A stretch of 64,000 nt of DNA from NCBI RefSeq assembly GCF_014649375.1, contig NZ_BMSX01000020.1, forward strand, positions 62,001 through 126,000, in the 5' to 3' direction. The notes under the pieces were generated by a model, which had not been told where the DNA came from, searched no databases, and saw nothing but the letters and a program-made list of their open reading frames with translations. This DNA comes from Streptomyces aurantiogriseus. GTDB lineage: Bacteria; Actinomycetota; Actinomycetes; Streptomycetales; Streptomycetaceae. Positions within the stretch are counted from its first letter, which is position 1. Each line of letters begins with the position of its first letter. The position numbers and the translations under genes were made by a program. This document shows positions 8,082-15,787 of this stretch, piece after piece.

Positions 8082-8129
8082 GTGACCTGGAACATTTTGC
8101 TCATGAGCTGTCGCACCCTCTGTTGCTGA
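8082..8129 (+). CDS. Second Cys-rich leader peptide (candidate)
   Basis: A 15-codon ORF, VTWNILLMSCRTLCC, starts at GTG 8082 six bases after AGGAG (8071-8075). It ends in tandem Cys codons, three Cys in the last seven residues, then TGA. The stop overlaps the base of a strong hairpin (8128-8154). Tandem codons for the regulated amino acid just ahead of a terminator-like stem are the classic attenuator design. ssuA starts 170 bases further on. I know no family for this peptide; the case rests on ribosome site, codon content and position. Confidence 0.55.
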   Translation: MTWNILLMSCRTLCC

Positions 8130-8154
8130 CGCCCCGGCGCGCCGGGAGCGCGTC
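8128..8154 (+). terminator. Candidate attenuator hairpin
   Basis: GACGC (8128-8132) pairs with GCGTC (8150-8154) around the 14-bp palindrome 8133-8146 (CCCGG CGCG CCGGG). It is followed by a pyrimidine-rich CTTCTTCCTGCCTTTT. A ribosome on the Cys codons of the preceding mini-ORF would cover its left arm. Confidence 0.5.
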
Positions 8155-8299
8155 CTTCTTCCTGCCTTTTCCCGCGTGAATTCCCCTCTCGGGCCGCGCT
8201 GTGGCCTGTCCCTTTCACACCCGGAATTCCGCCTGCCTCGGCACCGCTTCTCCGCCCTTTTCCGCCGCTTTTCCATCGCTTTCCCCTGGGGGTCCTCCC

Positions 8300-9367
8300 A
8301 TGCCCGTTTCCCGTACGCCCGGTGTCGACCGGCGCCGCTTCCTCGCTTCTCTGCTCGGTGTCACGGCGGCTGCCGCCGGACTGAGCGGCTGCGCCGAGAG
8401 CAGCGCGGCCACCGGGTCGGAGGGCGCCTCAGCGGCCCCGCTCGCCGACAAGGTGCCCGCCGGCACCAGTCTGAAGATCGCCTCCTTCCAGAACACCCAG
8501 CAGCTCCAGTTCAAGCTGGCGAAACTGCCCGAGCTGCCGTTCACGGTGTCGAACTGGCTGAACATCGGCGCCGGTCCGGACGTCATCAACGCCTTCCGCG
8601 CGAAATCCCTCGACCTCGCCAACAACGCGGGCATCCCGCCGATCCAGGCGCACTTCCAGGGCTTCGACGCGAAGATCGTCGCGATCAACATCACACGCAA
8701 GCCGAACTACCTCTTCGCCACCAAGCCCGGCAGCGACATCCGGAGCGTCGAGGACTTCAAGGGCAGGAAACTCGCCTTCTCGCAGGGCCAGGCGCAGGGC
8801 GTCGTGCTGCTGCGGGCGCTGAAGAAGGCGGGACTGGAGTACGACGAGGTGGACCTCGTCCCGCTGACCAGCAACCAGTTCCTCACCGCCCTGCAGTCGG
8901 GCCAGGTGGACATCGCGCCGCTCGGCAACACGCAGGCGCCCGCCTATCTGGCGCAGTACGAGTCCAAGGGCGCCCGCACCATCACCACCGACGTCGTCGA
9001 CCTGCTCAACCTGCTGTGGGCGCCGGTCTCCGTGCTCGACGACCGGGCCAAGGCGGCGGCGATCGCCGCGTACATCCCGCAGTGGGCGCAGGGCCAGGTG
9101 TGGCAGTACGAGAACCCGGACGTCTGGAACGAGGAGTTCTACGTCAAGACGCAGAACCTGACCCTCGCGCAGGCGCGGTCGATCAGCGCCCTCGCCAACA
9201 AGCCGCTGTTCCCGCCGAGCTGGGACGAGGCCATCAAGTGGGAGCAGGAGACCGCGGATCTGCTCGCGGAGGGCGGGTTCGTGAAGAAGTTCGACGTCGG
9301 CACGCTCTTCGACCACCGCTTCGAGGGCATCGCCGCGAAATCCGTACCGGCCGAGTACCGGAAGTGA
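8300..9367 (+). CDS. ssuA: Sulfonate ABC transporter, binding lipoprotein
   Basis: 355-residue periplasmic-binding-type protein of the SsuA/TauA/NrtA family, the extracytoplasmic receptor that captures aliphatic sulfonates for the SsuBC importer. The N-terminus combines a twin-arginine motif (DRRRFLASLLG) with a lipobox (LSGC, about residue 33), so it is likely a TAT-exported lipoprotein. The fold signature SLKIASFQNTQQLQF and a two-lobe length fit the family. The start is ATG 8300, seven bases after GGGGG. It is followed by ssuC after 5 nt. The exact ligand (alkanesulfonate, taurine or a sulfate ester) is inferred from neighbours. Confidence 0.85.
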   Translation: MPVSRTPGVDRRRFLASLLGVTAAAAGLSGCAESSAATGSEGASAAPLADKVPAGTSLKIASFQNTQQLQFKLAKLPELPFTVSNWLNIGAGPDVINAFRAKSLDLANNAGIPPIQAHFQGFDAKIVAINITRKPNYLFATKPGSDIRSVEDFKGRKLAFSQGQAQGVVLLRALKKAGLEYDEVDLVPLTSNQFLTALQSGQVDIAPLGNTQAPAYLAQYESKGARTITTDVVDLLNLLWAPVSVLDDRAKAAAIAAYIPQWAQGQVWQYENPDVWNEEFYVKTQNLTLAQARSISALANKPLFPPSWDEAIKWEQETADLLAEGGFVKKFDVGTLFDHRFEGIAAKSVPAEYRK

Positions 9368-9372
9368 CCGCC

Positions 9373-10215
9373 ATGACCACGACCACCCTGAAGACGGCCG
9401 CCCCCGTCGTCGTCGCCGACGAGCGGCCCCGCGCCCGCCGCCGCGGGCTCGCCCCCGGCACACGTCTGCCCGCCGCCCGGCTCACCGGGCCCCTGCTGCT
9501 GCTCGTCCTGTGGGCCGCCGCCTCCGCCGCCGGACGGCTCGACCCCGCCGCGATCCCGGCGCCCTGGACGGTGGTGGAGACCGGCGCCCGTCTCTGGACC
9601 GACGGGACGCTGACCACCGACATCCTCACCTCGCTGCAGCGGGCCGGTTCCGGCTTCGTGATCGGCCTGACCGCCGGGATCGTGCTCGCGCTGGCGTCCG
9701 GTCTCACCCGCACCGGGGAGGCGCTGATCGACGGGACGGTCAACCTCAACCGGGCCATCCCGACCCTCGGCCTGATCCCGCTGTTCATCCTCTGGCTGGG
9801 CATCGGCGAGACCTTCAAGATCGCGATCATCGCCATCGTCGTCTACATCCCGATCTACCTGAACACGCATGCCGCGCTGTCCGGCATCGACCACCGGTTC
9901 GTCGAACTCGCCGAGGTGCAGGGCCTGTCGAAGCTGCGCTTCATCCGGGAGATCGTCATCCCCGGCGCCCTGCCCGGGTTCTTCGTCGGGCTGCGGCTCG
10001 GCGTGACCGGGTCCTGGCTGGGCCTGGTGGTGCTGGAGCAGATCAACGCCACCAGCGGTCTCGGCTACATGATGTTCCAGGCGCAGAACTACGGCCAGTC
10101 GGACGTCATCCTCGTCGGCCTGGTCGTCTACGGGATCTTCGGTCTCGTCTCCGACAGCACGGTCCGCCTCATCGAACGGAGGGTGCTGTCGTGGCGCCGC
10201 ACACTGAGCAACTGA
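9373..10215 (+). CDS. ssuC: Sulfonate ABC transporter permease
   Basis: 280-residue inner-membrane permease of the SsuC/TauC/NrtB family. About six helices follow a charged cytoplasmic N-terminus. The EAA loop that docks on the ATPase reads ELAEVQGLSKLRFIREIVIPG, close to consensus EAA-x3-G. It should import sulfonates together with SsuA and SsuB. It starts five bases after the ssuA stop, and its 3' end overlaps ssuB by 25 nt, so translation is probably coupled. Confidence 0.9.
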   Translation: MTTTTLKTAAPVVVADERPRARRRGLAPGTRLPAARLTGPLLLLVLWAAASAAGRLDPAAIPAPWTVVETGARLWTDGTLTTDILTSLQRAGSGFVIGLTAGIVLALASGLTRTGEALIDGTVNLNRAIPTLGLIPLFILWLGIGETFKIAIIAIVVYIPIYLNTHAALSGIDHRFVELAEVQGLSKLRFIREIVIPGALPGFFVGLRLGVTGSWLGLVVLEQINATSGLGYMMFQAQNYGQSDVILVGLVVYGIFGLVSDSTVRLIERRVLSWRRTLSN

Positions 10216-10907
10216 CCCGTCCCGCCGTGCAGCTCCGGGGACTCACCCGCTCCTTCGACGGGCGCACCGTCCTCGACGGCATCGACCTCGACATCCCCGC
10301 CGGCCAGTTCGTGGCCCTGCTCGGGCACAGCGGCTCCGGCAAGAGCACCCTGCTGCGGGCGGTCGCCGGGCTCGACCACGAGGTCACCGGAAGCGGGCAG
10401 CTCACCGCGCCGGAGAGGGTGTCCGTGGTCTTCCAGGACTCCCGGCTGCTGCCCTGGCGGCGCGTGCTGGCCAACGTCCTGCTCGGGCTCGACGGCAAGG
10501 AGGCCGAGCAGCAGGGCCGCGAGGCCCTCGCCGAGGTCGGTCTCGCCGGCCGGGAACGGGCCTGGCCCAACGAGCTGTCCGGCGGCGAGGCCCAGCGCGC
10601 CGCCCTGGCCCGCTCGCTGGTGCGCGAGCCCGAACTCCTCCTCGCCGACGAGCCGTTCGGCGCGCTCGACGCCCTCACCCGGATCAGGATGCACGCCCTG
10701 CTGCGCGAGCTGTGGGAGCGCCATCGGCCCTCCGTGCTGCTCGTCACCCACGACGTGGACGAGGCGATCGCGCTCGCCGACCGGGTCCTCGTCCTCGAAC
10801 ACGGCCGGATCGGCCTCGACCTGACCGTCGACCGCGATGCACAGGCGCGCGGCGAGTACCGGGTGCGGTTGCTGGCGGCGCTGGGCGTGACGGCGGACGG
10901 CGGGTGA
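10191..10907 (+). CDS. ssuB: Sulfonate ABC transporter ATPase
   Basis: 238 residues from GTG 10191, with GGAGGG seven bases upstream inside the ssuC end. ABC motifs are complete: Walker A GHSGSGKST 45-53, Q-loop Gln82, signature LSGGE 129-133, Walker B ending D153-E154, and the switch His in LLVTHDVDEA. FQDSRLLPWRRV after the Q-loop is typical of the nitrate/sulfonate/taurine ATPase group. It powers SsuAC and is the last gene before a 206-nt gap that carries two repeat elements. Confidence 0.9.
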   Translation: MAPHTEQLTRPAVQLRGLTRSFDGRTVLDGIDLDIPAGQFVALLGHSGSGKSTLLRAVAGLDHEVTGSGQLTAPERVSVVFQDSRLLPWRRVLANVLLGLDGKEAEQQGREALAEVGLAGRERAWPNELSGGEAQRAALARSLVREPELLLADEPFGALDALTRIRMHALLRELWERHRPSVLLVTHDVDEAIALADRVLVLEHGRIGLDLTVDRDAQARGEYRVRLLAALGVTADGG

Positions 10908-10930
10908 CCGTCGGCCGCAGGGACCGTCTG

Positions 10931-10976
10931 CCGGGGGCTGCCGCCCCCGGACCCCCGCTTCGGCCCTGAACGGGCC
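10931..10976 (+). repeat. 46-bp dispersed palindromic element, copy A
   Basis: This 46-bp block matches 45269-45314 at 45 of 46 positions in the same orientation. It contains two stems, CCGGGGGC/GCCCCCGG and GGCCC/GGGCC, and may act as terminator of ssuB. Confidence 0.8.
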
Positions 10977-11004
10977 ACGTCCTCGGACTCCCCCGCTCTC
11001 GGCT

Positions 11005-11043
11005 TCTCCCCGCTCTCGGCTTCGCTCGCGCAGGGGCCCCATG
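11005..11043 (-). repeat. Dispersed GAGCGGGGG-type element, copy A
   Basis: Similar, in opposite orientation, to 62299-62340: both contain CTCTCGGCTYCGCTCG next to a GGGGNCCCCAT block. A partial duplicate of its left half lies directly upstream (10990-11004). Confidence 0.6.
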
Positions 11044-11113
11044 AGCGGGGCCCCCACGACGGGCTCGACGCACCAGACCGGCACTCGTACGCCCTCCGCA
11101 GCAAAGGACCCCC

Positions 11114-12451
11114 ATGCCCCGGCAACTCCACCTCAACGCGTTCCTGATGAACACCGGCCACCACGAAGCATCGTGGCGGCTCCCCGAGAGTGACCCGTAT
11201 GCCCACGTCGAGCTGGACCACTACGTACGGCTCGCCCGGATCGCCGAACGCGGCACCTTCGACTCCCTCTTCCTCGCCGACGGCCCGCACCTGTGGGGCA
11301 CGGTCGCCCAGCGCCCGGCCGGCGCCCTGGAACCGCTCACGCTGCTGACCGCGCTGGCCACGGCGACCGAGCACATCGGCCTGATCGCCACCGCCTCCAC
11401 CTCCTACAACTCCCCCTACAACCTGGCCCGCAAGTTCGCCTCGCTCGACATCATCAGCGGTGGCCGGGCGGGCTGGAACATCGTCACCACCGCCGGCGCC
11501 GAGGCCGCCCGCAACTTCGGGCTCGACGCCGAGCCCGCCCACGCCGAGCGGTACGCCCGGGCCGCCGAGTTCCTCGACGTGGCGCTGAAGCTGTGGGACA
11601 GCTGGGAGGACGACGCGATCGTCGCCGACAAGGCGGCCGGCGTCTGGGGCGACGACGCGAAGATCCACCCGCCGCGCCACCAGGGCACGTACTTCAGCGT
11701 CGAGGGCGCCCTCAACGTGCCCCGTACGCCGCAGGGATACCCGCTGCTGGTGCAGGCCGGCTCCTCGGAGGACGGCAAGGCGTTCGCCGCCCGGTACGCG
11801 GAGGCGGTGTTCACCGCCCAGCAGACGCTCGCCGACGCTCAGGCCTTCTACGCCGACCTCAAGGCGCGGACGGTTGCCGTCGGCCGGGAACCCGAGCACA
11901 TCAAGGTGCTGCCCGGGATCGTGCCGGTGATCGGCTCGACGGAGGCCGAGGCGCGGGCCCACGAGCGGGTCCTGGAGGAGCACATCGTGCCCGAGCACGG
12001 TGTCCAGCGGCTGGAGCAGCTGCTCCAACTGGAGCCGGGATCACTGGAGTTGGACGCCCAGCTCCCCGCCGATCTGCCGTCCGAGGACGCCATCGAGGGC
12101 GCCAAGAGCCGCTACACGCTCATCGTCGAACTGGCCCGGCGCGAACGCCTCACGGTGCGGCAGCTGATCGGCCGGCTCGGCGGCGGACGCGGGCACCTCA
12201 CCTTCGCCGGGACGCCCGAGCAGGTCGCCGACAAGATCGAGACCTGGTTCACCCAGGGCGCCGCCGACGGCTTCAACATCATGCCCGCGGTCCTGCCGTC
12301 CGGCCTCGACGCCTTCGTCGACCACGTCGTCCCCCTCCTGCGCGCCCGCGGCCTGCTGCGCACGGACTACGGCCCCCGCCGGACCCTGCGGGAGCGTTAC
12401 GGCCTCCCCCGCCCCGCCAACCAGTACGCCCAGACCCCCGCCCTCGTCTGA
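11114..12451 (+). CDS. FMN-dependent monooxygenase (NtaA/SnaA/DszA type)
   Basis: 445-residue bacterial-luciferase-like flavin monooxygenase of the NtaA/SnaA/SoxA(DszA) subfamily, which needs reduced FMN from a separate reductase. Diagnostic stretches are the N-terminal LHLNAFLMNTGHHEASWR, the active-site-proximal SLFLADGPHLWG, and SGGRAGWNIVTT. The length of about 450 fits that subfamily rather than SsuD (about 380). Beside ssuACB and a TauD-type enzyme it probably cleaves or oxidises an organosulfur compound, releasing sulfite. AAAGGAC precedes the ATG. It is followed after 12 nt by the dioxygenase. No flavin reductase gene is in the window. Confidence 0.85.
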   Translation: MPRQLHLNAFLMNTGHHEASWRLPESDPYAHVELDHYVRLARIAERGTFDSLFLADGPHLWGTVAQRPAGALEPLTLLTALATATEHIGLIATASTSYNSPYNLARKFASLDIISGGRAGWNIVTTAGAEAARNFGLDAEPAHAERYARAAEFLDVALKLWDSWEDDAIVADKAAGVWGDDAKIHPPRHQGTYFSVEGALNVPRTPQGYPLLVQAGSSEDGKAFAARYAEAVFTAQQTLADAQAFYADLKARTVAVGREPEHIKVLPGIVPVIGSTEAEARAHERVLEEHIVPEHGVQRLEQLLQLEPGSLELDAQLPADLPSEDAIEGAKSRYTLIVELARRERLTVRQLIGRLGGGRGHLTFAGTPEQVADKIETWFTQGAADGFNIMPAVLPSGLDAFVDHVVPLLRARGLLRTDYGPRRTLRERYGLPRPANQYAQTPALV

Positions 12452-12463
12452 AAGGACCCCTCC

Positions 12464-13354
12464 ATGTCCCTCGACATCCGCAAGGTCACCGCACACATCG
12501 GCGCCCAGGTCCGCGGCGTCGACCTCGCGCGGCCGCTCGACGAGGAGACGGTCGCCGCCCTGCGCGAGGCCCTCAACGTCCACAAGGCCCTGGTCTTCGA
12601 CGACGTCGACCTCGACGACGAGGGCCACCAGGCCTTCGCCCGCCACTTCGGCGACCTCACCACCGCTCACCCGACGGTGCCCGCCGTCGACGGCGCCCCG
12701 AACGTGCTGCCCGTCGACAGCGAGCAGGGCAGCGCCAACCACTGGCACACCGACGTGACCTTCGTCCTCAACCCACCGCAGGCCACCACCCTGCGCAGCA
12801 TCACGCTCCCGCCGTACGGCGGCGAGACCCTGATCGCCAGCTCGGCGGCCGCCTACCGCCGGCTGCCCGAGCCGCTGCGCCGGCTGGCCGACGGCCTGTG
12901 GGCGGAGCACACCAACGACTACGACTACGCGGTCCCGGTCGAGGACATCGACGAGGAACGGGCCGCCCAGCGCGCCCGGTTCACGTCCATCAAGTACCGC
13001 ACCGCCCACCCCGTCGTCCGCGTCCACCCCCTGACCGGCGAACGCGGGCTGTTCATCGGCGGGTTCGCCCAGCGGATCGTCGGCCTGTCGGTGGACGAGT
13101 CCCGCAAGGTCCTGGACCTGCTCCAGTCGTACGTCACCCGGCCGGAGAACGTCCTGCGCCACCGCTGGTCGCCGAACCAGCTCGTCATCTTCGACAACCG
13201 CATCACCCAGCACTACGCCGTCGACAACTACGACAAGCTGCCGCGCCGCCTGCACCGGGTGACCGTCGCCGGTGACGTCCCGGTCGGTGTCGAGGGCAAG
13301 GAGAGCTGGTCGGTGGAGGGGGACGCGGCGCACTACACGTCCGTAGCGGCGTAG
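12464..13354 (+). CDS. TauD/TfdA-type dioxygenase
   Basis: 296-residue Fe(II)/2-oxoglutarate-dependent dioxygenase of the TauD/TfdA/AtsK group; members oxidise taurine, alkyl sulfonates or alkyl sulfate esters with release of sulfite, sulfate or an aldehyde. The metal triad is present as H95-x-D97 (NHWHTDVTF) and H250 (RITQHYAV), and R265 is the expected 2-oxoglutarate carboxylate partner. AAAGGA precedes ATG 12464. Together with the upstream monooxygenase it would let the cell use sulfonates as sulfur source. The AtsK-like alternative (alkylsulfatase) cannot be excluded. Confidence 0.87.
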   Translation: MSLDIRKVTAHIGAQVRGVDLARPLDEETVAALREALNVHKALVFDDVDLDDEGHQAFARHFGDLTTAHPTVPAVDGAPNVLPVDSEQGSANHWHTDVTFVLNPPQATTLRSITLPPYGGETLIASSAAAYRRLPEPLRRLADGLWAEHTNDYDYAVPVEDIDEERAAQRARFTSIKYRTAHPVVRVHPLTGERGLFIGGFAQRIVGLSVDESRKVLDLLQSYVTRPENVLRHRWSPNQLVIFDNRITQHYAVDNYDKLPRRLHRVTVAGDVPVGVEGKESWSVEGDAAHYTSVAA

Positions 13355-13384
13355 ACACGGTCCGCACCCGGCGCGTCCGGATAG

Positions 13385-13420
13385 TGGGCGGCCCCTCCGC
13401 GTGAGCGGACGGGCCGCCCA
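13385..13420 (+). terminator. Terminator of the sulfonate locus
   Basis: GGGCGGCCC (13386-13394) pairs with GGGCCGCCC (13411-13419), extended inside by TCCGC/GCGGA around a GTGA tetraloop. Confidence 0.8.
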
Positions 13421-13467
13421 GACTGTGGGCGTTTTTGCCCATCTCACGCATTGGACGAGCCGCGCCC

Positions 13468-14853
13468 ATGCCCAGCACCACCGTCGGGACTCCACGGACT
13501 CCACAAGAGCCGGACGTCTCCCTCTCCCACGGCCTCAAACAGCGCCATCTGTCGATGATCGCCCTCGGCGGCGTCATCGGCGCGGGTCTCTTCGTCGGTT
13601 CCGGTGCGGGCATCGCCGCCGCCGGTCCGTCGATCGTCCTCGCCTACGCCCTCTCCGGTCTCCTCGTGATGCTGGTGATGCGGATGCTGGGCGAGATGTC
13701 GGCCGCGTATCCGTCGTCGGGTTCCTTCTCGGCGCACGCCGAGCGGGCGATCGGGCCGTGGGCGGGTTTCACCGCGGGCTGGTCCTTCTGGGTCCTGCTG
13801 TGCACGGCCGTGGGCCTGGAGGGCATCGGCGCCGCGAAGATCGTCACCGGCTGGCTGCCGGGCACACCCGAGTGGGCCTGGGTGGCGCTGTTCATGGTCG
13901 TCTTCTGCGGGGCGAACCTGGCCGCCGTGAAGAACTTCGGCGAGTTCGAGTTCTGGTTCGCGGCGCTGAAGGTCGGCGCGATCACACTGTTCCTGGTCCT
14001 GGGCGTGCTGGCGATCGCCGGCCTCCTGCCCGGCACGGACTCCCCCGGCGCCTCCCACCTCACCGGCTTCCTCCCGAACGGCGGCGAGGGCCTGGTCGTC
14101 GGTCTGCTGGCCTCCGTCTTCGCCTACGGCGGCCTGGAGACCGTCACCATCGCGGCGGCCGAGTCGGAGAACCCGGTGCGCGGGGTGGCGAGCGCGGTCC
14201 GGACGGCGATGTGGCGCATCGCGCTGTTCTACATCGGCTCGATGGCGGTCATCGTCACCCTCGTCCCCTGGGACGCGAAGGAGGTCGTCGAGAAGGGCCC
14301 GTACGTCGCCGCCCTCGACCAGCTCGGCATCCCGGGCGCCGGCCAGGTCATGAACGTCGTCGTCCTGGCCGCCCTGCTCTCCGCGATGAACGCCAACATC
14401 TACGGCTCCTCGCGCATCGCCTACTCCCTGGTGGAGCGCGGCCAGGGTCCGAAGGCGCTGGGCCGGGTCTCGGGCGGGGTCCCGCGGACCGCCGTCCTGG
14501 TCTCCTGCGTCTTCGGCTTCGTCTGCGTGCTGCTCAGTTACTGGCGGCCCGACGACGTCTTCCCCTGGCTGCTGAACATGATCGGCGCGGTCATCCTCGT
14601 CGTCTGGATCTTCATCGCCGTCTCGCAGCTGCGGCTGCGCGGGCGGCTGGAGCGCGAGGCCCCGGAGAAGCTGGTCGTGCGGATGTGGGCGTTCCCGGTG
14701 CTGACCTGGGTCGCGCTGGCCGGCATGACCGCGGTCTTCGTCCTGATGGCCCGGGAGCCCGACACGCGGGTGCAGCTGTACTCGACGGGCGCGATGACGG
14801 CGTTCCTGGCGGTGGTCGGGTACATCCGGCAGCGGAGGCGGGCCAGGAGCTGA
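13468..14853 (+). CDS. Amino acid permease (APC/AAT family)
   Basis: 461-residue, 12-helix permease paralogous to the one at 1238. The two share QRHLSMIALGGVIGAGLFVG-type helix 1, VMRMLGEMSAA and the FGEFEFWFA motif, and both end with the RMWAFPVLTW-type stretch. The cytoplasmic amphipathic loop FSLGER is SLVERGQGPKALG here. Substrate unknown. Start 13468 (MPSTTV) is chosen because the upstream TTG frame adds residues unlike the family; only a distant GGA is present upstream. Flanked by strong terminators on both sides, so monocistronic. Confidence 0.9.
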   Translation: MPSTTVGTPRTPQEPDVSLSHGLKQRHLSMIALGGVIGAGLFVGSGAGIAAAGPSIVLAYALSGLLVMLVMRMLGEMSAAYPSSGSFSAHAERAIGPWAGFTAGWSFWVLLCTAVGLEGIGAAKIVTGWLPGTPEWAWVALFMVVFCGANLAAVKNFGEFEFWFAALKVGAITLFLVLGVLAIAGLLPGTDSPGASHLTGFLPNGGEGLVVGLLASVFAYGGLETVTIAAAESENPVRGVASAVRTAMWRIALFYIGSMAVIVTLVPWDAKEVVEKGPYVAALDQLGIPGAGQVMNVVVLAALLSAMNANIYGSSRIAYSLVERGQGPKALGRVSGGVPRTAVLVSCVFGFVCVLLSYWRPDDVFPWLLNMIGAVILVVWIFIAVSQLRLRGRLEREAPEKLVVRMWAFPVLTWVALAGMTAVFVLMAREPDTRVQLYSTGAMTAFLAVVGYIRQRRRARS

Positions 14854-14869
14854 CGCGCCTCACCGGCGG

Positions 14870-14904
14870 AAAGGCCCTCACGTCGCACACGTGAGGGCCT
14901 TTTT
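14870..14904 (+). terminator. Terminator of permease 2
   Basis: AAAGGCCCTCACGT (14870-14883) pairs perfectly with its complement ending in TTTTT. One of the few canonical intrinsic terminators with a T-run here. Confidence 0.92.
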
Positions 14905-14919
14905 GTTGCTAGCGTGTAG

Positions 14920-14936
14920 TTGCAAGCTCCTTGCAA
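14920..14936 (+). promoter_or_regulatory. Nur (nickel) operator of sodF
   Basis: TTGCAA-GCTCC-TTGCAA matches the Nur box known from S. coelicolor (tGCAA-N5-ttGCA). It lies 25 nt before the sodF ATG, so Ni-loaded Nur should repress sodF while NiSOD is made. Confidence 0.88.
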
Positions 14937-14961
14937 TAAGAGGTTCGGAGGGGAACCCGTC

Positions 14962-15603
14962 ATGCCCGTCTACACGCTGCCTGAACTGCCCTACGACTAC
15001 TCCGCGCTCGCCCCCGTGATCAGCCCGGAGATCATCGAGCTGCACCACGACAAGCACCACGCGGCCTATGTGAAGGGGGCCAACGACACGCTGGAGCAGC
15101 TGGCGGAGGCACGGGACAAGGAGCAGTGGGGTTCGATCAACGGGCTGGAGAAGAACCTGGCGTTCCATCTGTCGGGGCACATCCTGCACTCGATCTACTG
15201 GCAGAACATGACGGGCGACGGCGGCGGCGAGCCCCTCGCGGCGGACGGCGTGGGCGAGCTGGCGGACGCCATCACCGAGTCCTTCGGCTCCTTCGCCGCC
15301 TTCAAGGCGCAGCTCTCCAAGGCGTCCGCGACCACCCAGGGCTCCGGCTGGGGCGTCCTCGCCCACGAGCCGCTCAGCGGCCGGCTGATCGTCGAGCAGG
15401 TCTACGACCACCAGGGCAACGTCGGCCAGGGCTCGGTACCGATCCTCGTCTTCGACGCCTGGGAGCACGCCTTCTACCTCCAGTACCGCAACCAGAAGGT
15501 CGACTTCATCGAGGCGATGTGGCAGGTCGTCAACTGGCAGGACGTCGCGCGGCGCCACGAGGCCGCGAAGTCCCGTGCCGATGTGTTGCTGCTGGCCCCC
15601 TGA
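14962..15603 (+). CDS. sodF: Iron(-zinc) superoxide dismutase
   Basis: 213-residue Fe/Mn-family superoxide dismutase, converting superoxide to H2O2 and O2 in the cytoplasm. Metal ligands are visible: His in LHHDKHH, His in FHLSGHILHSIYW, and Asp/His in VFDAWEHAFYLQY. In Streptomyces this is the FeZn enzyme made when nickel is scarce. The start is ATG 14962 (MPVYTLPELPYDY), after GGAGGGG; the in-frame ATG at 14920 lies within the operator. Regulation by Nur through 14920-14936 is well supported by the box. The 3' untranslated part probably yields the s-SodF sRNA. Confidence 0.95.
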   Translation: MPVYTLPELPYDYSALAPVISPEIIELHHDKHHAAYVKGANDTLEQLAEARDKEQWGSINGLEKNLAFHLSGHILHSIYWQNMTGDGGGEPLAADGVGELADAITESFGSFAAFKAQLSKASATTQGSGWGVLAHEPLSGRLIVEQVYDHQGNVGQGSVPILVFDAWEHAFYLQYRNQKVDFIEAMWQVVNWQDVARRHEAAKSRADVLLLAP

Positions 15604-15614
15604 GGCATGCATGA

Positions 15615-15704
15615 AGCGTCCTGCCTCGTGATCGTCTTCTCACCCTTCACGCAGGCGGGCGGAAAGAGGGAAGCCCCCGCGAGGACGTGACTCGCGGGGG
15701 TTTT
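15615..15704 (+). ncRNA. Probable s-SodF sRNA (sodF 3' UTR)
   Basis: In S. coelicolor a stable RNA of about 90 nt is processed from the sodF 3' UTR and blocks sodN mRNA. The corresponding stretch here is of the right length, contains purine-rich GGCGGAAAGAGGGAAG and ends at a strong terminator. The 5' end is a guess, and sodN is not in the window to test pairing. Confidence 0.5.
15672..15704 (+). terminator. Terminator of sodF / s-SodF
   Basis: CCCCCGCGAG (15674-15683) pairs with CTCGCGGGGG (15691-15700), followed by TTTT. Confidence 0.9.
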
Positions 15705-15787
15705 CCCGTGCTGCGGCCGGGGCGGCTCAGTCGACGCCGCGCGGGTGTACCCGGCTGCGACCCAGCTGCGGTCGCCCTCCAGAGAGG

